Positions 25,083-35,601 of a stretch of 64,000 bases of DNA are shown here, piece by piece. Position 1 is the stretch's first letter; every line of letters starts with the position of its first letter. The notes below the pieces were generated by a model that was not told the origin of the DNA, searched no databases, and saw only the letters and a list, made by a program, of their open reading frames with translations. The stretch spans positions 21,111 to 85,110 of the forward strand of contig NZ_JACDIS010000014.1 in NCBI RefSeq assembly GCF_013839525.1, read 5' to 3'. The DNA is from Chthonobacter rhizosphaerae (GTDB lineage: Bacteria > Pseudomonadota > Alphaproteobacteria > Rhizobiales > Pleomorphomonadaceae). Made by a program: the position numbers and the translations under genes.

Positions 25083-25127
25083 ACGGACAAAGACGACCCC
25101 TCCCAACCCTCCCCTGAGGGGAGGCAT
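25083..25127. repeat. degenerate inverted copy of the 63-bp repeat
   Basis: GACGACCCC followed by CCTCCCCTGAGGGGAGG resembles the reverse complement of the 63-bp element with its middle missing. It lies between the two exact copies, so this 464-base gap between engB and argB is filled mostly by repeat material and contains no supported gene. Confidence 0.5.
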
Positions 25128-25171
25128 CGCCGCGAGGATCCGGCGCGACATCTCCCGGATGGACCGCCCCC

Positions 25172-25234
25172 ATCCTTCCCCTCAGGGGAAGGTGGCCGGC
25201 GAAGCCGGCCGGAAGGGGTCGTCTTCCCCGCCCG
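25172..25234. repeat. 63-bp palindromic intergenic repeat, copy 2
   Basis: Exact copy of 24938-25000 in the same orientation, 234 bp away. Perfect identity over 63 bases, including the non-palindromic right end, points to recent copying or gene conversion. Confidence 0.8.
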
Positions 25235-25355
25235 TTCGAAACGCCCGGCCGACCGCGGCCCGCGCTCCCCGCCCGCACGCCCTTCCTTGAGGCCCGGCCC
25301 GGTTTCGGCTATACGCCACGCCCAACCGTCCCCGAACCTGCAAGGCGCCCGTCCC

Positions 25356-26273
25356 ATGTCCATCACCGGCGAGCTGGAATCCGCGCTCAGCGAGGAGGCC
25401 ATGGTCTCCCGCGCCCGCATCATCTCCGAGGCGCTGCCCTACATGCAGCGCTACGACGACAAGACGATCGTGGTGAAGTACGGCGGCCACGCCATGGGCG
25501 ACGAGGCCCTGTCGCGCGCCTTCGCCCGCGACATCGTGCTTCTCAAGCAGTCGGGCATGAAGCCCATCGTGGTGCACGGCGGCGGGCCGCAGATCGGCGC
25601 CATGCTGGAGAAGCTCGGCATCAAGTCGGAGTTCAAGGCGGGCCTGCGCGTCACCGACAAGGCGACCGTGGAGATCGTCGAGATGGTCCTCGCCGGGTCC
25701 ATCAACAAGTCGATCGTCGCCGCCATCAACGCCGAGGGCGGCCGGGCCATCGGCCTCTGCGGCAAGGACGGCAACATGGTGGTCGCCGAGAAGGCCACCC
25801 GCACCATGCGCGACCCGGACAGCAACATCGAGAAGGTTCTGGACCTCGGCTTCGTGGGCGAGCCGAAGACCGTCAATCCGGCGGTCCTCAACATGGTCGT
25901 CCAGGACGAGCTGATCCCGGTCATCGCGCCGGTCGCCCCCGGCGAGGACGGCGAGACCTACAATGTCAACGCCGACACCTTCGCGGGTGCCATCGCGGGC
26001 GCCCTCGGGGCCACGCGCCTCCTCTTCCTCACCGACGTGCCGGGCGTGCTCGACCGCCAGGGCCGCCTCATCAAGGAGCTGTCGGTCGCCGACGCCCGGG
26101 CCCTGATCGCCGACGGCACCATCTCCGGCGGCATGATCCCGAAGGTGGAGACCTGCATCGACGCCCTCGGCCGCGGTGTCGACGGGGTGGTGATCGTCAA
26201 CGGCAAGACGCCCCACTCGGTGCTCCTGGAGATCTTCACCGAGACAGGCGCCGGCACGCTCATCACCCGCTGA
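25356..26273 (+). CDS. argB: acetylglutamate kinase
   Basis: The 305-residue enzyme phosphorylates N-acetylglutamate in arginine synthesis. It shows the amino acid kinase fold motifs [13 protein letters not shown] (phosphate-binding Lys), [20 protein letters not shown] (glycine-rich loop), [20 protein letters not shown] and [12 protein letters not shown] (second Lys near the nucleotide). The N-terminal helix before the first strand (residues 1-30) is typical of hexameric, arginine-inhibited forms. ATG 25356 follows a repeat-rich gap; no strong ribosome site is visible. Its place after engB is conserved in rhizobial relatives. Confidence 0.96.
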   Translation: MSITGELESALSEEAMVSRARIISEALPYMQRYDDKTIVVKYGGHAMGDEALSRAFARDIVLLKQSGMKPIVVHGGGPQIGAMLEKLGIKSEFKAGLRVTDKATVEIVEMVLAGSINKSIVAAINAEGGRAIGLCGKDGNMVVAEKATRTMRDPDSNIEKVLDLGFVGEPKTVNPAVLNMVVQDELIPVIAPVAPGEDGETYNVNADTFAGAIAGALGATRLLFLTDVPGVLDRQGRLIKELSVADARALIADGTISGGMIPKVETCIDALGRGVDGVVIVNGKTPHSVLLEIFTETGAGTLITR

Positions 26274-26392
26274 GCCGGCTCGTCCCAACCGGGTCCGCCC
26301 GTCGCCGTTCGGCGCGATCGGGCGGCCGTGATTTCCTTTGTTCACCTTCGTGCCTATATACTCGTCTCCCGAAGGCGAACGAGGATGCCCTT

Positions 26393-27151
26393 TTGACCGT
26401 CGCGCCCGCCCGTCCGAATGCCCCCTCCCGCGAGGGACGCCACGCCCACGTCAACGATCTGCGCACCTTCAAGGGCGTCGAGGCCTGGGTGTTCGATCTC
26501 GACAACACGCTCTATCCGGCGCACAGCAACCTGTTCGCCCAGGTGGACGAGCGCATCCGCGACTATGTGGCCAAGCTCCTCGACATCCCGCCCGAGGCGG
26601 CCAACAAGGTCCAGAAGGACTATTACCAGCGCTACGGCACCACGCTCCGCGGCCTGATGCAGGAGCGCGGCATCCAGCCGGACGATTTCCTGGACTACGT
26701 GCACGACATCGACCACTCGGTGCTCGCGCCCGATCCGGAGCTCGGCGCCGCCCTGGAGCGCCTGCCCGGCCGCAAGTTCATCTTCACCAACGGGTCCCGC
26801 ACCCACGCGGAGAAGACCGCCGCCCGGCTCGGCGTCGACCACCACTTCGACGACATCTTCGACATCGTCTCCGCCGGCCTGCTGCCGAAGCCGAACCGGG
26901 AGGCCTACGACCTCTTCGTGAAGCAGACCGGCGTCTCGCCGGCCCGTGCCGCCATGTTCGAGGATCTCGCCCGCAACCTCGCCGTCCCGCACGCCCTCGG
27001 CATGCGCACCGTCCTCGTCGTGCCCCAGGGCACCCGCGAGGTCTTCCGCGAGGCCTGGGAGCTGGAGGGCGACGCGGAGCCCCACGTGGAGTTCGTCACC
27101 GACGACCTGACCGGCTTCGTCACCGCGGTCGCCGGCGCCGTCAAGGCCTGA
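26393..27151 (+). CDS. HAD-family pyrimidine 5'-nucleotidase-like phosphatase, TTG start
   Basis: The 252-residue haloacid dehalogenase-type hydrolase has motif I FDLDNTLYPAHSNLF (two catalytic Asp), motif II FTNGSRTHA, the motif III lysine at LLPKPNREAY and motif IV MFEDLARNL. The pyrimidine 5'-nucleotidase/Sdt1 subgroup has this FDLDNTLYP start and dephosphorylates UMP, CMP or related compounds. The start is TTG 26393, 8 nt after GAGG. An ATG at 26385 opens only ATG-CCC-TTT-TGA, a three-codon frame that overlaps the TTG. The product sits next to argB and converges on the patatin gene with a 9-bp gap. Confidence 0.85.
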   Translation: MTVAPARPNAPSREGRHAHVNDLRTFKGVEAWVFDLDNTLYPAHSNLFAQVDERIRDYVAKLLDIPPEAANKVQKDYYQRYGTTLRGLMQERGIQPDDFLDYVHDIDHSVLAPDPELGAALERLPGRKFIFTNGSRTHAEKTAARLGVDHHFDDIFDIVSAGLLPKPNREAYDLFVKQTGVSPARAAMFEDLARNLAVPHALGMRTVLVVPQGTREVFREAWELEGDAEPHVEFVTDDLTGFVTAVAGAVKA

Positions 27152-27160
27152 CCGGTCCGG

Positions 27161-28282
27161 TCACGGCGGGAACGCGGCGGCGAGCTGGCCGACGAGGGCG
27201 TCCATCTGGGCGCCGTTCTTGGCGACGATGCCGTCCGCGAAGGCCTGCAGCGCCCGGAGGTTGTCCGCCCGGGCGTTGTCGATCCGCTCCATGCTGGCGT
27301 GCGGCAGCTTGTCGTCCCAGCGGTAGTAGAAGAGCGGCTGGTGCGCCGGCCCGGCCGGCACCGTGGCGCCCTCGGTCTTGTGGATCTTCGCCTGCCGCCG
27401 GTTGAGAAGCGCGTTCAGCTGGTAGGAGGCGGTGGACGCCTGGCCGTCCATGAAGATGGAGATCAGCGGCGAGCCGCCGTCCCGCTGGATCCACGACAGC
27501 GCCGACCAGCCCTTCGCCGACCGGTAGGTGTAGGGCTCCAGCGCGTAGCCCGTGCCGAGGCTCACCACCACCGTGTCGTCGTCCGTCTTCGGCTCCCACG
27601 CCGCCTTGAAGCGCAGCTTCAGCCCCTCCACGTAGCCCGCCATGGCCGGGTCGTTGGCGAACACGCCGCCGTCCACCAGCACCGGCTTGCCGGCCTTCGG
27701 GTCCGGCGCGGCCGTGCCGTCCGGCGAGGGCAGCTCCTCCAGTTCCACCGGCGGCAGGAAGGTGGGCGCCGCCGCGGTGGCGAGCGCCGCCTGCCAGACC
27801 CGGGCGTCGATCTCGCCCGGCGTCACGTTGGAGAGGAAGCGCGCCCGCCGGTGCAGGATGTCGTAGGTCGTCAGCACCAGCCGCGTGCGCGCCGCCGACA
27901 GGCGGGTGTCGTCGCCCACCACGCTGCGGATCATCGCCTCCAGCGGCCGCGGGTTGTAGCGGTGGCTCCAGAGCAGGGTCCGCGCCTGGTCCCACCAGTC
28001 GAACAGCGGCTCGGGGAAGATGCCCGGCCCATGGGACACGTAGAGCGCCTCCAGCTCGAACGCCGTCAACGGCAGGCCGCCCCGGCCCGGGCTGGGCACC
28101 GTCAGCCCCGCCGCCAGGATGCCGCCGGTGGACGTGCCGATCACCAGGTCGAAATAGTCCGCCAGCGGCCCGGTCAGGCCGGCCCCCCGCAGCCGGCGCT
28201 CCAGCGCCGCCAGCACCCGCGCCGGGATCACCCCGCGGATGCCGCCGCCGTCGATGGAAAGAATGAAACGCGGTCGTGCCAT
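27161..28282 (-). CDS. patatin-like phospholipase
   Basis: This 373-residue lipid acyl hydrolase shows the patatin order: oxyanion loop SIDGGGIRGVIPARVL, nucleophile elbow VIGTSTGGILAAG (serine in GTSTG), and the dyad aspartate in VDGGVFANDPAMAG. No signal peptide is visible, so it is probably cytoplasmic or peripheral. ATG 28282 (MARPRFILSIDGGG) puts the oxyanion motif at residue 11, as in most relatives; an earlier frame start at 28528 adds arginine-rich sequence and was rejected. Substrate is unknown. The neighbours give no functional link. Confidence 0.88.
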   Translation of the reverse strand: MARPRFILSIDGGGIRGVIPARVLAALERRLRGAGLTGPLADYFDLVIGTSTGGILAAGLTVPSPGRGGLPLTAFELEALYVSHGPGIFPEPLFDWWDQARTLLWSHRYNPRPLEAMIRSVVGDDTRLSAARTRLVLTTYDILHRRARFLSNVTPGEIDARVWQAALATAAAPTFLPPVELEELPSPDGTAAPDPKAGKPVLVDGGVFANDPAMAGYVEGLKLRFKAAWEPKTDDDTVVVSLGTGYALEPYTYRSAKGWSALSWIQRDGGSPLISIFMDGQASTASYQLNALLNRRQAKIHKTEGATVPAGPAHQPLFYYRWDDKLPHASMERIDNARADNLRALQAFADGIVAKNGAQMDALVGQLAAAFPP

Positions 28283-28557
28283 GGTCGCTGCCCCCTGCCT
28301 GCCCGCCCGGATCTCCGGGTCCCGGCGAGGCGCCACCATAGCACTCTCCCCGAGGGAGGGGATAACCCTGGCGCGCATCAGTCGCGCCCTGCACGCGTCT
28401 TTTCGCCGCCCGGCCCGCGTCCCTGGCCTTTCCGCCCGCCCGCAGCCGGCCCTGCCGGCCCGGCTCCCGCGCGCGCCCAACCGGCCGCGTTGCATCCCCC
28501 GCCGCTTTTCACTACGGTCCCGCCCCATTCCGTTCGGGCACCTCGGGGATCCCCGCC

Positions 28558-29421
28558 ATGACCACCAGCACCGCCGCCGCCACCTACGCCGATCTCGCCG
28601 CCACCCTGGAGGCCGCCTGGGAGGACCGGGCCAACGTCTCCTTCGCCACCAAGGGTCCCGTCCGCGAGGCGGTGGAGGAGGCGCTCTCGCTCCTCGACGG
28701 CGGCAAGGCGCGGGTGGCCGAGAAGGTGGGCGAGACCTGGGTGGTCAACCAGTTCCTCAAGAAGGCGGTTCTCCTCTCCTTCCGTCTGAACGACATGACG
28801 GTGATCCCGGGCGGCCCCGGCGGCGCCACCTGGTGGGACAAGGTGCCGTCGAAGTTCGAGGGCTGGGGCGAGCCCCAGTTCCGCGAGGCCGCCTTCCGGG
28901 CCGTCCCGGGCGCCATCGTGCGCCGCTCCGCCTACATCGCCCCCGGCGTCGTCCTGATGCCGTCCTTCGTGAACCTCGGCGCCTACGTGGACAGCGGCAC
29001 CATGGTGGACACCTGGGTGACCGTCGGGTCCTGCGCCCAGATCGGCAGGAACGTGCACCTGTCCGGCGGCGTCGGCATCGGCGGCGTCCTGGAGCCCATG
29101 CAGGCCGGCCCCACCATCATCGAGGACGACTGCTTCATAGGCGCCCGGTCCGAGGTGGTGGAAGGCGTCGTGGTGGGCCGCGGCTCGGTCCTCTCCATGG
29201 GCGTCTACATCGGCGCCTCCACGAAGATCGTCGACCGCGCCACCGGCGAGGTCTTCGTCGGCCGCGTGCCGCCCTATTCGGTGGTGGTCTCCGGCACCCT
29301 TCCGGGCAAGCCGCTCCCCGGCGGCGAACCCGGCCCGGGCCTCTACTGCGCCGTCATCGTCAAGCGCGTCGACGAGCAGACCCGCTCCAAGACCTCGATC
29401 AACGAGCTCCTGCGGGATTGA
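28558..29421 (+). CDS. dapD: 2,3,4,5-tetrahydropyridine-2,6-dicarboxylate N-succinyltransferase
   Basis: The 287-residue enzyme succinylates tetrahydrodipicolinate in the lysine/meso-diaminopimelate pathway, using succinyl-CoA. The C-terminal two thirds is a left-handed beta-helix of hexapeptide repeats ([40 protein letters not shown]), preceded by the family segment [18 protein letters not shown]. Length is normal. The next enzyme of the pathway but one, dapE, lies downstream, separated by a repeat-containing gap. Confidence 0.96.
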   Translation: MTTSTAAATYADLAATLEAAWEDRANVSFATKGPVREAVEEALSLLDGGKARVAEKVGETWVVNQFLKKAVLLSFRLNDMTVIPGGPGGATWWDKVPSKFEGWGEPQFREAAFRAVPGAIVRRSAYIAPGVVLMPSFVNLGAYVDSGTMVDTWVTVGSCAQIGRNVHLSGGVGIGGVLEPMQAGPTIIEDDCFIGARSEVVEGVVVGRGSVLSMGVYIGASTKIVDRATGEVFVGRVPPYSVVVSGTLPGKPLPGGEPGPGLYCAVIVKRVDEQTRSKTSINELLRD

Positions 29422-29547
29422 CCGGAGGGGCGGCCGGCCAAGGCGCCACCCTCGCCGGCGCCGTCCCTCCACCGCCATGGCGCCCGTCAGGCGCACCGCT
29501 CACGCCTGGACCGGCGGCAGGTCTCGCTCCAAGACCAGCCGCCCGTC

Positions 29548-29601
29548 ATCCTTCCCCTCAGGGGAAGGTGGCGCGAAGCGCCGGAGGTTGTCTTCGGGCG
29601 G
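29548..29601. repeat. 54-bp variant of the palindromic intergenic repeat
   Basis: CTTCCCCTCAGGGGAAGG as in the 63-bp element is followed by a shorter second palindrome, GGCGCGAAGCGCC, and GGAGGTTGTCTTC. It lies in the 373-base dapD-dapE gap, which otherwise shows no supported gene. Confidence 0.65.
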
Positions 29602-29794
29602 AGGCTCGCCGCCAACCGAAGGCAGCCAACCTCCCACCAGAAAACGAATGGCGCCTTCGGACGACGACAGGCCTTCGCCCGTCGCGCCGCCCGGCACCTT
29701 CACCTGACAGGAACGCCGAGGCCCAGCCACCGCCTCGCCACTCACTCCCTCCGGCCGATTGACCCCCGCTCCGTCCGGGGGCTACACCGGGGCC

Positions 29795-31000
29795 ATGACA
29801 GCTCCCTCCGCCCCTGCCGATCCGGTCGCCATCGCGCGCGATCTTCTCCGCTGCCCGTCCGTCACGCCGGCCGAGGGCGGCGCGCTGGCCGTCCTCGAGG
29901 CGCTGCTCGCGCCCGCCGGGTTCGAGGTTCACCGGCCGGTGTTCTCCGCCCCCGGCACGCCGGACGTGGAGAACCTCTTCGCCGCCATCGGCAACGGCCC
30001 GCGCCACCTCTGCTTCGCCGGTCACACCGACGTGGTGCCGCCCGGCGACGCGGCCCGCTGGACCCACGACCCGTTCGCCGGCGTCATCGCCGACGGCGTG
30101 CTCTACGGCCGGGGCGCGGTGGACATGAAGGGCGGCGTCGCCGCCTTCGCGGCCGCGGCGCTCGATTTTGTCGCCGCCCGCGGGCCGGACTTTCCCGGCC
30201 GCATCTCCTTCCTGATCACCGGCGACGAGGAGGGACCGGCGGTCAACGGCACGGTCAAGCTCCTGGACTGGGCCGCCGCCCGCGGCGAGCGCTTCTCCGC
30301 CTGCGTGGTCGGCGAGCCCACCAACCCGGACCGGCTCGGCGACGCCATCAAGGTCGGTCGCCGCGGCTCGCTGTCCGGCACGCTCGTGATCCGCGGCATC
30401 CAGGGCCACGTGGCCTATCCGCACCTCGCCGACAACCCGGTCCGGGCCTTGCCGGCCTTCCTGTCCGCCCTCATGGACCCGCCGCTCGACGCCGGCACGG
30501 ACCGCTTCCAGCCGTCCAACCTGGAGGTCGCCGCCGTCGAGACCGGCAACCGCGCCTTCAACGTCATCCCGCCCGAGGTGCGGGTCAACTTCAACGTCCG
30601 CTTCAACGACCTCTGGACCCCGGAGACCCTGAAGGCGGAGATCGTCCGCCGCGCCGAAAAGGCCGCCGCCGAGACGCCGCTCCGCCGGGCCGAGGCCGGC
30701 CCGGCCCGGTACGAGCTCGCCTTCGAGACCACCGTGTCGGACGTCTTCCTCACCCATTCGCCCGACCTCGTCGACGGCCTCGCCGACGCCGTGGAGGCGG
30801 TCACCAGCCGTCGTCCGGAGCTGTCCACCGGCGGCGGCACCTCGGACGCGCGCTTCATCAAGAACCATTGCCCGGTGGTGGAGTTTGGTCTGGTCGGCCA
30901 GACCATGCACCAGGTCGACGAGCGCGTGGACACGGCCGACCTCGTCACCCTTGCCCGCATCTACCGCGTCTTCCTGGACCGATATTTCGAGGGTCACTGA
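29795..31000 (+). CDS. dapE: succinyl-diaminopimelate desuccinylase
   Basis: The 401-residue M20 metallopeptidase removes succinate from succinyl-LL-diaminopimelate. Metal-binding and catalytic motifs are [13 protein letters not shown] (His and the Asp general region), [14 protein letters not shown] (bridging Asp), [14 protein letters not shown] (catalytic Glu) and the C-terminal [15 protein letters not shown] (His). ATG 29795 gives [20 protein letters not shown], matching normal N-termini; longer frames lack similarity. The following membrane gene begins 4 nt after its stop, so they are co-transcribed. Confidence 0.96.
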   Translation: MTAPSAPADPVAIARDLLRCPSVTPAEGGALAVLEALLAPAGFEVHRPVFSAPGTPDVENLFAAIGNGPRHLCFAGHTDVVPPGDAARWTHDPFAGVIADGVLYGRGAVDMKGGVAAFAAAALDFVAARGPDFPGRISFLITGDEEGPAVNGTVKLLDWAAARGERFSACVVGEPTNPDRLGDAIKVGRRGSLSGTLVIRGIQGHVAYPHLADNPVRALPAFLSALMDPPLDAGTDRFQPSNLEVAAVETGNRAFNVIPPEVRVNFNVRFNDLWTPETLKAEIVRRAEKAAAETPLRRAEAGPARYELAFETTVSDVFLTHSPDLVDGLADAVEAVTSRRPELSTGGGTSDARFIKNHCPVVEFGLVGQTMHQVDERVDTADLVTLARIYRVFLDRYFEGH

Positions 31001-31004
31001 CGCC

Positions 31005-31601
31005 ATGCTGCTGACGTCGGACGAGATTTCCCGCTCCACCCATGCGGCCTGGACCCTCTTCAAGGGCGACCCGGCCGGCCTTCGCCAGCTCGACGTCTCC
31101 TTCGACGGCTTCTGGCGCTCGTTCGGGGTCATCCTCCTCCTGCTGCCCGCCCTTGGCATCCTGATCGCGTCGGAGCGGCTGTTCATCCTCGGCCACACCG
31201 CCATGACGCCGGAAACCTTCCCGGCCGGCGCCTTCCTGCTCACCCGGCTCCTCGCCGTCGGCCTCGACTGGGTGGACTATCCGCTCCTCCTCGCCCTCCT
31301 GGCCCGTCCTCTCGGCCTCACCCGGCGCTACGTGCCCCTCGTGGTGGCGCTCAACTGGGCGAGCCTCGTGGCGGTCATTCCCATCACGGCGCCGGGGCTT
31401 CTCCACGTGCTCGGCCTCGTCGGCGACGAGACGGCCTCCTTCCTCGGCCTCTTCGCCCTCGGCGTGGTGCTCCGCTACCAGTATCTGGTCACCCGGATCG
31501 CCGTCGGCGGCCCGGTCGGCTTCTCCATCGGGCTCGTCGCGCTCGACTACGTGAGCGGCCTCGCCGTCCGCACCATCGCCACCGCCATCGGCGGCATCTG
31601 A
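31005..31601 (+). CDS. conserved membrane protein of unknown function (dapE-linked)
   Basis: The 198-residue protein has an amphipathic start (EISRSTHAAWTLFKGDPAGL) and about five hydrophobic helices (GVILLLLPALGILIAS, LLLALLARPLGLTRR, VVALNWASLVAVIPITAPG, FLGLFALGVVLRYQYL). It resembles the uncharacterised membrane protein that follows dapE in many rhizobial genomes; this link is from memory of gene order. ATG 31005 lies 4 nt after dapE. No catalytic or transport motif is recognisable. Confidence 0.75.
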   Translation: MLLTSDEISRSTHAAWTLFKGDPAGLRQLDVSFDGFWRSFGVILLLLPALGILIASERLFILGHTAMTPETFPAGAFLLTRLLAVGLDWVDYPLLLALLARPLGLTRRYVPLVVALNWASLVAVIPITAPGLLHVLGLVGDETASFLGLFALGVVLRYQYLVTRIAVGGPVGFSIGLVALDYVSGLAVRTIATAIGGI

Positions 31602-31642
31602 GAGGCCCCGGCGACGATCGGACGCGAACGGGGCCGGCCGCC

Positions 31643-33031
31643 TCAGCCCCGGCCGATGCTTCGGCTCGTCACCACGGCGGCGAGCGAGAACGCCAGCGCC
31701 GCCGAGAACAGCGGCTCGGCCACGGCCCGCACCGCATCCGGCGACGCGGCGGCCCCGTAGCCGAGCCCGTTTGCCGTCAGGCCCGCCACCGCGCCGCCAA
31801 GCGCGTAGCCGGCCGAATGGAGGGTCGGCAGCAGCGCGGAGGCGCGCGCCCGGTCGCCGTCGCCCGCCCCGTCCATGATGGTCTGGCTGAGGAAGGCCCA
31901 GCTCATCCCGAAGCCGGCGCCCGCCGCCATCTGGCCGGCGAACACCAGAGCCGGCTGGTCGAGCGAGAAACCCGCCGCCACCGCCGCGAGGCCGCCGGTC
32001 TGGAACACCGGGCCGAGCCGGATCGCCGTCGCCCGCCATCGGCCGGCCGCGAGCGTCGCCACCACCAGCGCCACCGCGCTCCAGGAGAGCGCCATCACGC
32101 CGCTGAACGCGCCCGCCAGCGTCGGCCCGTAGCCCCACACGCTCTGCAGCGTCATCACCAGGTAGACCGCCACGAACGCCTGGGCCACCGGCATCAGCAG
32201 CACCATCCAGAGCCCCGGCCCCACGGGCGCGCGGCCCGTGAAGGCGTCGCGCGGGAACAGCGGCACCGCGCTCAGGCGGTCGCGCCGCACCATCAGGGCC
32301 AGCACCGCCAGCGCGGCCGCCACCAGGGCGCCGGCCTGGAGCGCCGACGGCAGGATGCTCGCCACCGACACCAGCAGGATGCCGCAGCCGATGCCGGTCA
32401 GCCGCACCAGCGGCACCGATCCCGCCGTCGCGTCGCCCGTCGTCTTCGGCACCACGGAGAGGACCAGCAGGATGAAGACCACCGCCATCGGCACGTTGAT
32501 CAGGAAGGCCGCCCGCCAGGAGAACCATTCGGTGAGGAGCCCCGCGAGGATCGGGCCGCCGAAGGCCGCGATCGCCCACATCAGCGCCTCGGCGCCGAAC
32601 ACCTTCGGCATCAGCCGGGGCGGGAACAGGTCCGGGATCAGCGTGTAGCAGAGCGCCGCGATCAGGCCGTCGCCGAAACCCTGGATCGCACGGCCCATGA
32701 GCACCGCCGGCATGCTGCCGGCGCTCGCCACCGCCACCGAGCCGACGAGGAAGACAGCCGCGCCGCCGATCAGCGCCGCCCGCGCCCCGTGCCGGATCTT
32801 CAGCACCGCGGCGGCGGCGCCGCCCACGATGGAGAAGACGAGGTGCACGGTCAGCGACCAGGAGATCAGGTCGACGCCGCCGAGGTCGCGCACGGTCGAC
32901 GGGATCGCCGTGGTGACGATGAACTCGTTGAAGGCGAACAGGATCACCCCGAGGCAGAGGGTCGTCGTCGCGGCCGCGTATCGGGGGGCCATCAGCTCGG
33001 CCCACCGGCCCGCGTCCACGTCCGCCATCAT
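31643..33031 (-). CDS. MFS-family multidrug efflux-like transporter
   Basis: The 462-residue protein has about 12 membrane helices and major facilitator motifs: CLGVILFAFNEFIVTTAIPS in helix 1, LMGRAIQGFGDGLIAALCYT in helix 4, and the drug/H+ antiporter motif C-like PILAGLLTEWFSWRAAFLIN. Start ATG 33031 follows GGAAAGG at a spacing of about 7 nt; ATG 33028 is the next codon. It stands alone, convergent with the dapE-linked membrane gene. Its substrate is unknown. Confidence 0.85.
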   Translation of the reverse strand: MMADVDAGRWAELMAPRYAAATTTLCLGVILFAFNEFIVTTAIPSTVRDLGGVDLISWSLTVHLVFSIVGGAAAAVLKIRHGARAALIGGAAVFLVGSVAVASAGSMPAVLMGRAIQGFGDGLIAALCYTLIPDLFPPRLMPKVFGAEALMWAIAAFGGPILAGLLTEWFSWRAAFLINVPMAVVFILLVLSVVPKTTGDATAGSVPLVRLTGIGCGILLVSVASILPSALQAGALVAAALAVLALMVRRDRLSAVPLFPRDAFTGRAPVGPGLWMVLLMPVAQAFVAVYLVMTLQSVWGYGPTLAGAFSGVMALSWSAVALVVATLAAGRWRATAIRLGPVFQTGGLAAVAAGFSLDQPALVFAGQMAAGAGFGMSWAFLSQTIMDGAGDGDRARASALLPTLHSAGYALGGAVAGLTANGLGYGAAASPDAVRAVAEPLFSAALAFSLAAVVTSRSIGRG

Positions 33032-33256
33032 CCGACCGCCTTTCCGGTGGCGGCGCCGGAGGAGCCGGCGCCAGCCCGCCGGCGGGCCGACGCGCGAAGG
33101 CGCGCGTCCAGGCCGGCCGGCCCTCAAGGCGTGATCGCAAGCGCTCCGCCCGTCAAGGGGGCGCGGTCCGATGCGGCTCCGGCCGGAAGCGATGCAGCGC
33201 CCGCCAGGCGGCGTGCCGCGCGGCGGGCCGAGGGGAGGGCGGCCCGCGCCGGCGGG

Positions 33257-34912
33257 TCAGCGCTGCTCGGTCCGCCAGCGCGGGTGGATCCAGGGCTCGT
33301 GGTTGGCGCGCGGCAGCGGCGCCCGGCCGAGGATGTGGTCGGCCATCTTCTCGCCCACCATCATGGACGGGCCGTTCAGGTTGCCGTTGGTGATGAGCGG
33401 GAAGATGGAGCTGTCCGCAACCCTGAGCCCCTCCACGCCGATCACCTTGCCGGTCGGGTCCACCACGGCGTCGCGGTCGTCCGGGCTCCCCATCCGGCAG
33501 GTGCCGCACGGGTGGTAGGCGCTCTCCACGTGCTCGCGCACGAAATCGTCGATCGCCTCGTCCGACTGCACGTCCGGGCCGGGCGCGATCTCCCGGCCCC
33601 GGTAGGGGTCGAACGCCTTCTGGCCGAACACCTCGCGGGCGAGCCGGATGGCCGTGCGGAAGTCCTCCCAGTCCTCGTCCGTCGACATGTAGTTGAAGCG
33701 GATCACCGGCTTCTCGCGCGGATCGTGGCTCTTCAGCGTCACCGCCCCGCGCGACTTCGATCGCATCGGCCCCACGTGCACCTGGAAGCCGTGGCCGGGC
33801 ACCGGCGCCCTGCCGTCGTAGCGGATGGCGGCCGGCAGGAAGTGGAACTGGATGTCCGGATATTCGACGCCCGCCTTGGAGCGCACGAAGGCGCAGGCCT
33901 CGAAATGGTTGGTGGCCCCGAGGCCGGAGCGGAACAGCAGCCATTCCAGGCCGATCCGCCCCTTGGCGAAGAGGCTCAGGTGGCCGTTGAGGGTGATCGG
34001 GAGCTTGGCCTCCTGCTGGATGTAGCACTCCAGGTGGTCCTGCAGGTTCCGCCCCACGCCCGGCCGGTCGGAGAGCACCGCGATGCCCTGGCGCTTCAGG
34101 TCCTCCGCCGGCCCGATGCCGGAGAGGAGCAGGAGCTTCGGCGAGTTGATCGACGAGGCCGAGACGATCACCTCCCGGCGCGCCCGCACCACCTCGATCC
34201 GGCCGCCCCGCTCCACCTCCACGCCCACGGCGCGCCGGCCCTCGAACAGGATGCGCCGGGCGAGCGTGCGGGTGGAGAGCGTCACGTTCTCCCGCTTCAG
34301 GGCCGGCTTCAGGTAGGCGTCCGCCGCCGACCAGCGCTTGCCCTTCCAGACGGTCATCTCCATGGGGCCGAAGCCCTCCTGGCGGAAGCCGTTGTAGTCG
34401 TCGGTCGGCGCGAACCCGGCCTCCACGCCCGCCTCCACGAAGGCCTTGTAGAGCGGGTTCTTGCGCGAGCCGCGGGTCACGTGCACCGGTCCCTTGGTGC
34501 CGCGCCAGCCCTCGTCGCCGCCGTGGGCGGTCTCCATGCGCTGGAAGTAGGGCAGCACGTCCGCGAAGGCCCAGCCGCGCGCGCCCATCTCGTCCCAGGT
34601 GTCGAAGTCCTTCGCGTGGCCGCGCACGAACACCATGCCGTTGATCGACGACGACCCGCCGATCACCTTGCCGCGCGGGGTGGCGAGCGAGCGGCCGTTC
34701 AGCGCCGGCTCCGGCTCCGCCTTGTAGCCCCAGTCGTAGATGGGCATGTTCATCGGGTAGGAGAGCGCCGCCGGCATCTGGATGAACGGGCCGAAGTCGG
34801 TCCCGCCGAATTCCAGCACCAGCACCGTGTTCCGCCCATCCTCCGACAGGCGCGACGCGAGGGCGCTGCCGGCCGAGCCGGACCCGACGATCACGAAATC
34901 CGCTTCAAGCAT
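33257..34912 (-). CDS. betA: choline dehydrogenase
   Basis: The 551-residue GMC flavoprotein oxidises choline to betaine aldehyde at the membrane. FAD-binding [20 protein letters not shown] opens the protein, followed by GMC signature 1 around [20 protein letters not shown], signature 2 [16 protein letters not shown], and the C-terminal catalytic His-Asn region HPCGTCRMG and [17 protein letters not shown]. Its ATG overlaps the last 8 nt of betI, so the two are read together. With betB and choXWV across the divergent promoter, the locus makes glycine betaine from imported choline. Confidence 0.95.
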   Translation of the reverse strand: MLEADFVIVGSGSAGSALASRLSEDGRNTVLVLEFGGTDFGPFIQMPAALSYPMNMPIYDWGYKAEPEPALNGRSLATPRGKVIGGSSSINGMVFVRGHAKDFDTWDEMGARGWAFADVLPYFQRMETAHGGDEGWRGTKGPVHVTRGSRKNPLYKAFVEAGVEAGFAPTDDYNGFRQEGFGPMEMTVWKGKRWSAADAYLKPALKRENVTLSTRTLARRILFEGRRAVGVEVERGGRIEVVRARREVIVSASSINSPKLLLLSGIGPAEDLKRQGIAVLSDRPGVGRNLQDHLECYIQQEAKLPITLNGHLSLFAKGRIGLEWLLFRSGLGATNHFEACAFVRSKAGVEYPDIQFHFLPAAIRYDGRAPVPGHGFQVHVGPMRSKSRGAVTLKSHDPREKPVIRFNYMSTDEDWEDFRTAIRLAREVFGQKAFDPYRGREIAPGPDVQSDEAIDDFVREHVESAYHPCGTCRMGSPDDRDAVVDPTGKVIGVEGLRVADSSIFPLITNGNLNGPSMMVGEKMADHILGRAPLPRANHEPWIHPRWRTEQR

Positions 34913-35489
34913 GGCGTTTCACCGTTTCGGACACATAGTCGCGGACGAGGCGGACCGCCTCCTCCGCCGGAACGTCGATGGCGCGCAGCGCCGCCCTCAG
35001 CCACAGCCCGTCGATCATGGCGGCGGCGCCGCGCGCCGTGTCGCGCGCCACCTCCGGCGGCACCAGTTCGCCGAGGGCGTGGAGGAGGTTGGATTCCAGG
35101 CGCCGGAGATAGACCTTCAGGAGCCGCATGGCCTCGGCGTCGTGCTGAGCCTGCATGTAGAAGGCGAGCCAGGCGGAGATCACCGCCGGCTGGAACTGGT
35201 CGGCCGCGAAGTTGCCCTCGATGATCGCCTCGATGCGCTGCTGCGGGGTCGCCGCCTCGGCCAGCCGGCGCCGGAACTCCTCGCCCAGCGCCTCCAGGAG
35301 GTGCCGCATGGTGGCGATCAGGAGGTCGTCCTTGGACCCGAAATAGTGGTGCGCGAGCGCCGACGAGACGCCGGCCCGCTTGGCGATGTCGCCCATGGTC
35401 AGGCCCGCCATGCCACGGTCGTGGATGGCTTCGATGGCCGCCGAGATGAGCGCGCGCCGGCGAACCGGCTCCATTCCGACCTTGGGCAT
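34905..35489 (-). CDS. betI: choline-responsive transcriptional repressor BetI
   Basis: A 194-residue TetR-family protein starting [20 protein letters not shown], with the helix-turn-helix [29 protein letters not shown]. The ligand domain keeps the BetI pattern [20 protein letters not shown]. In relatives BetI represses the bet and cho genes and is released by choline. It is the first gene of betI-betA on the minus strand. A perfect 9-2-9 palindrome (35602-35621) lies 113 bp upstream, between betI and choX, and is the likely operator. Confidence 0.95.
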   Translation of the reverse strand: MPKVGMEPVRRRALISAAIEAIHDRGMAGLTMGDIAKRAGVSSALAHHYFGSKDDLLIATMRHLLEALGEEFRRRLAEAATPQQRIEAIIEGNFAADQFQPAVISAWLAFYMQAQHDAEAMRLLKVYLRRLESNLLHALGELVPPEVARDTARGAAAMIDGLWLRAALRAIDVPAEEAVRLVRDYVSETVKRHA

Positions 35490-35601
35490 CCTGTCCCGCT
35501 CGCCGCCGTCCGGCTCCGTCCCGGCTCCCGGTTTGAACCCTTCCGCCGTTCCGGGTCGACAGGATCGACATCGGCCCGTCCGGCGCCTCTGAACGGTATT
35601 T

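Noticed and set aside
31817..35224. An 1135-codon plus-strand open frame
   Set aside because: It is antisense to the MFS and betA genes, rich in Arg/His/Glu, and without recognisable motifs.
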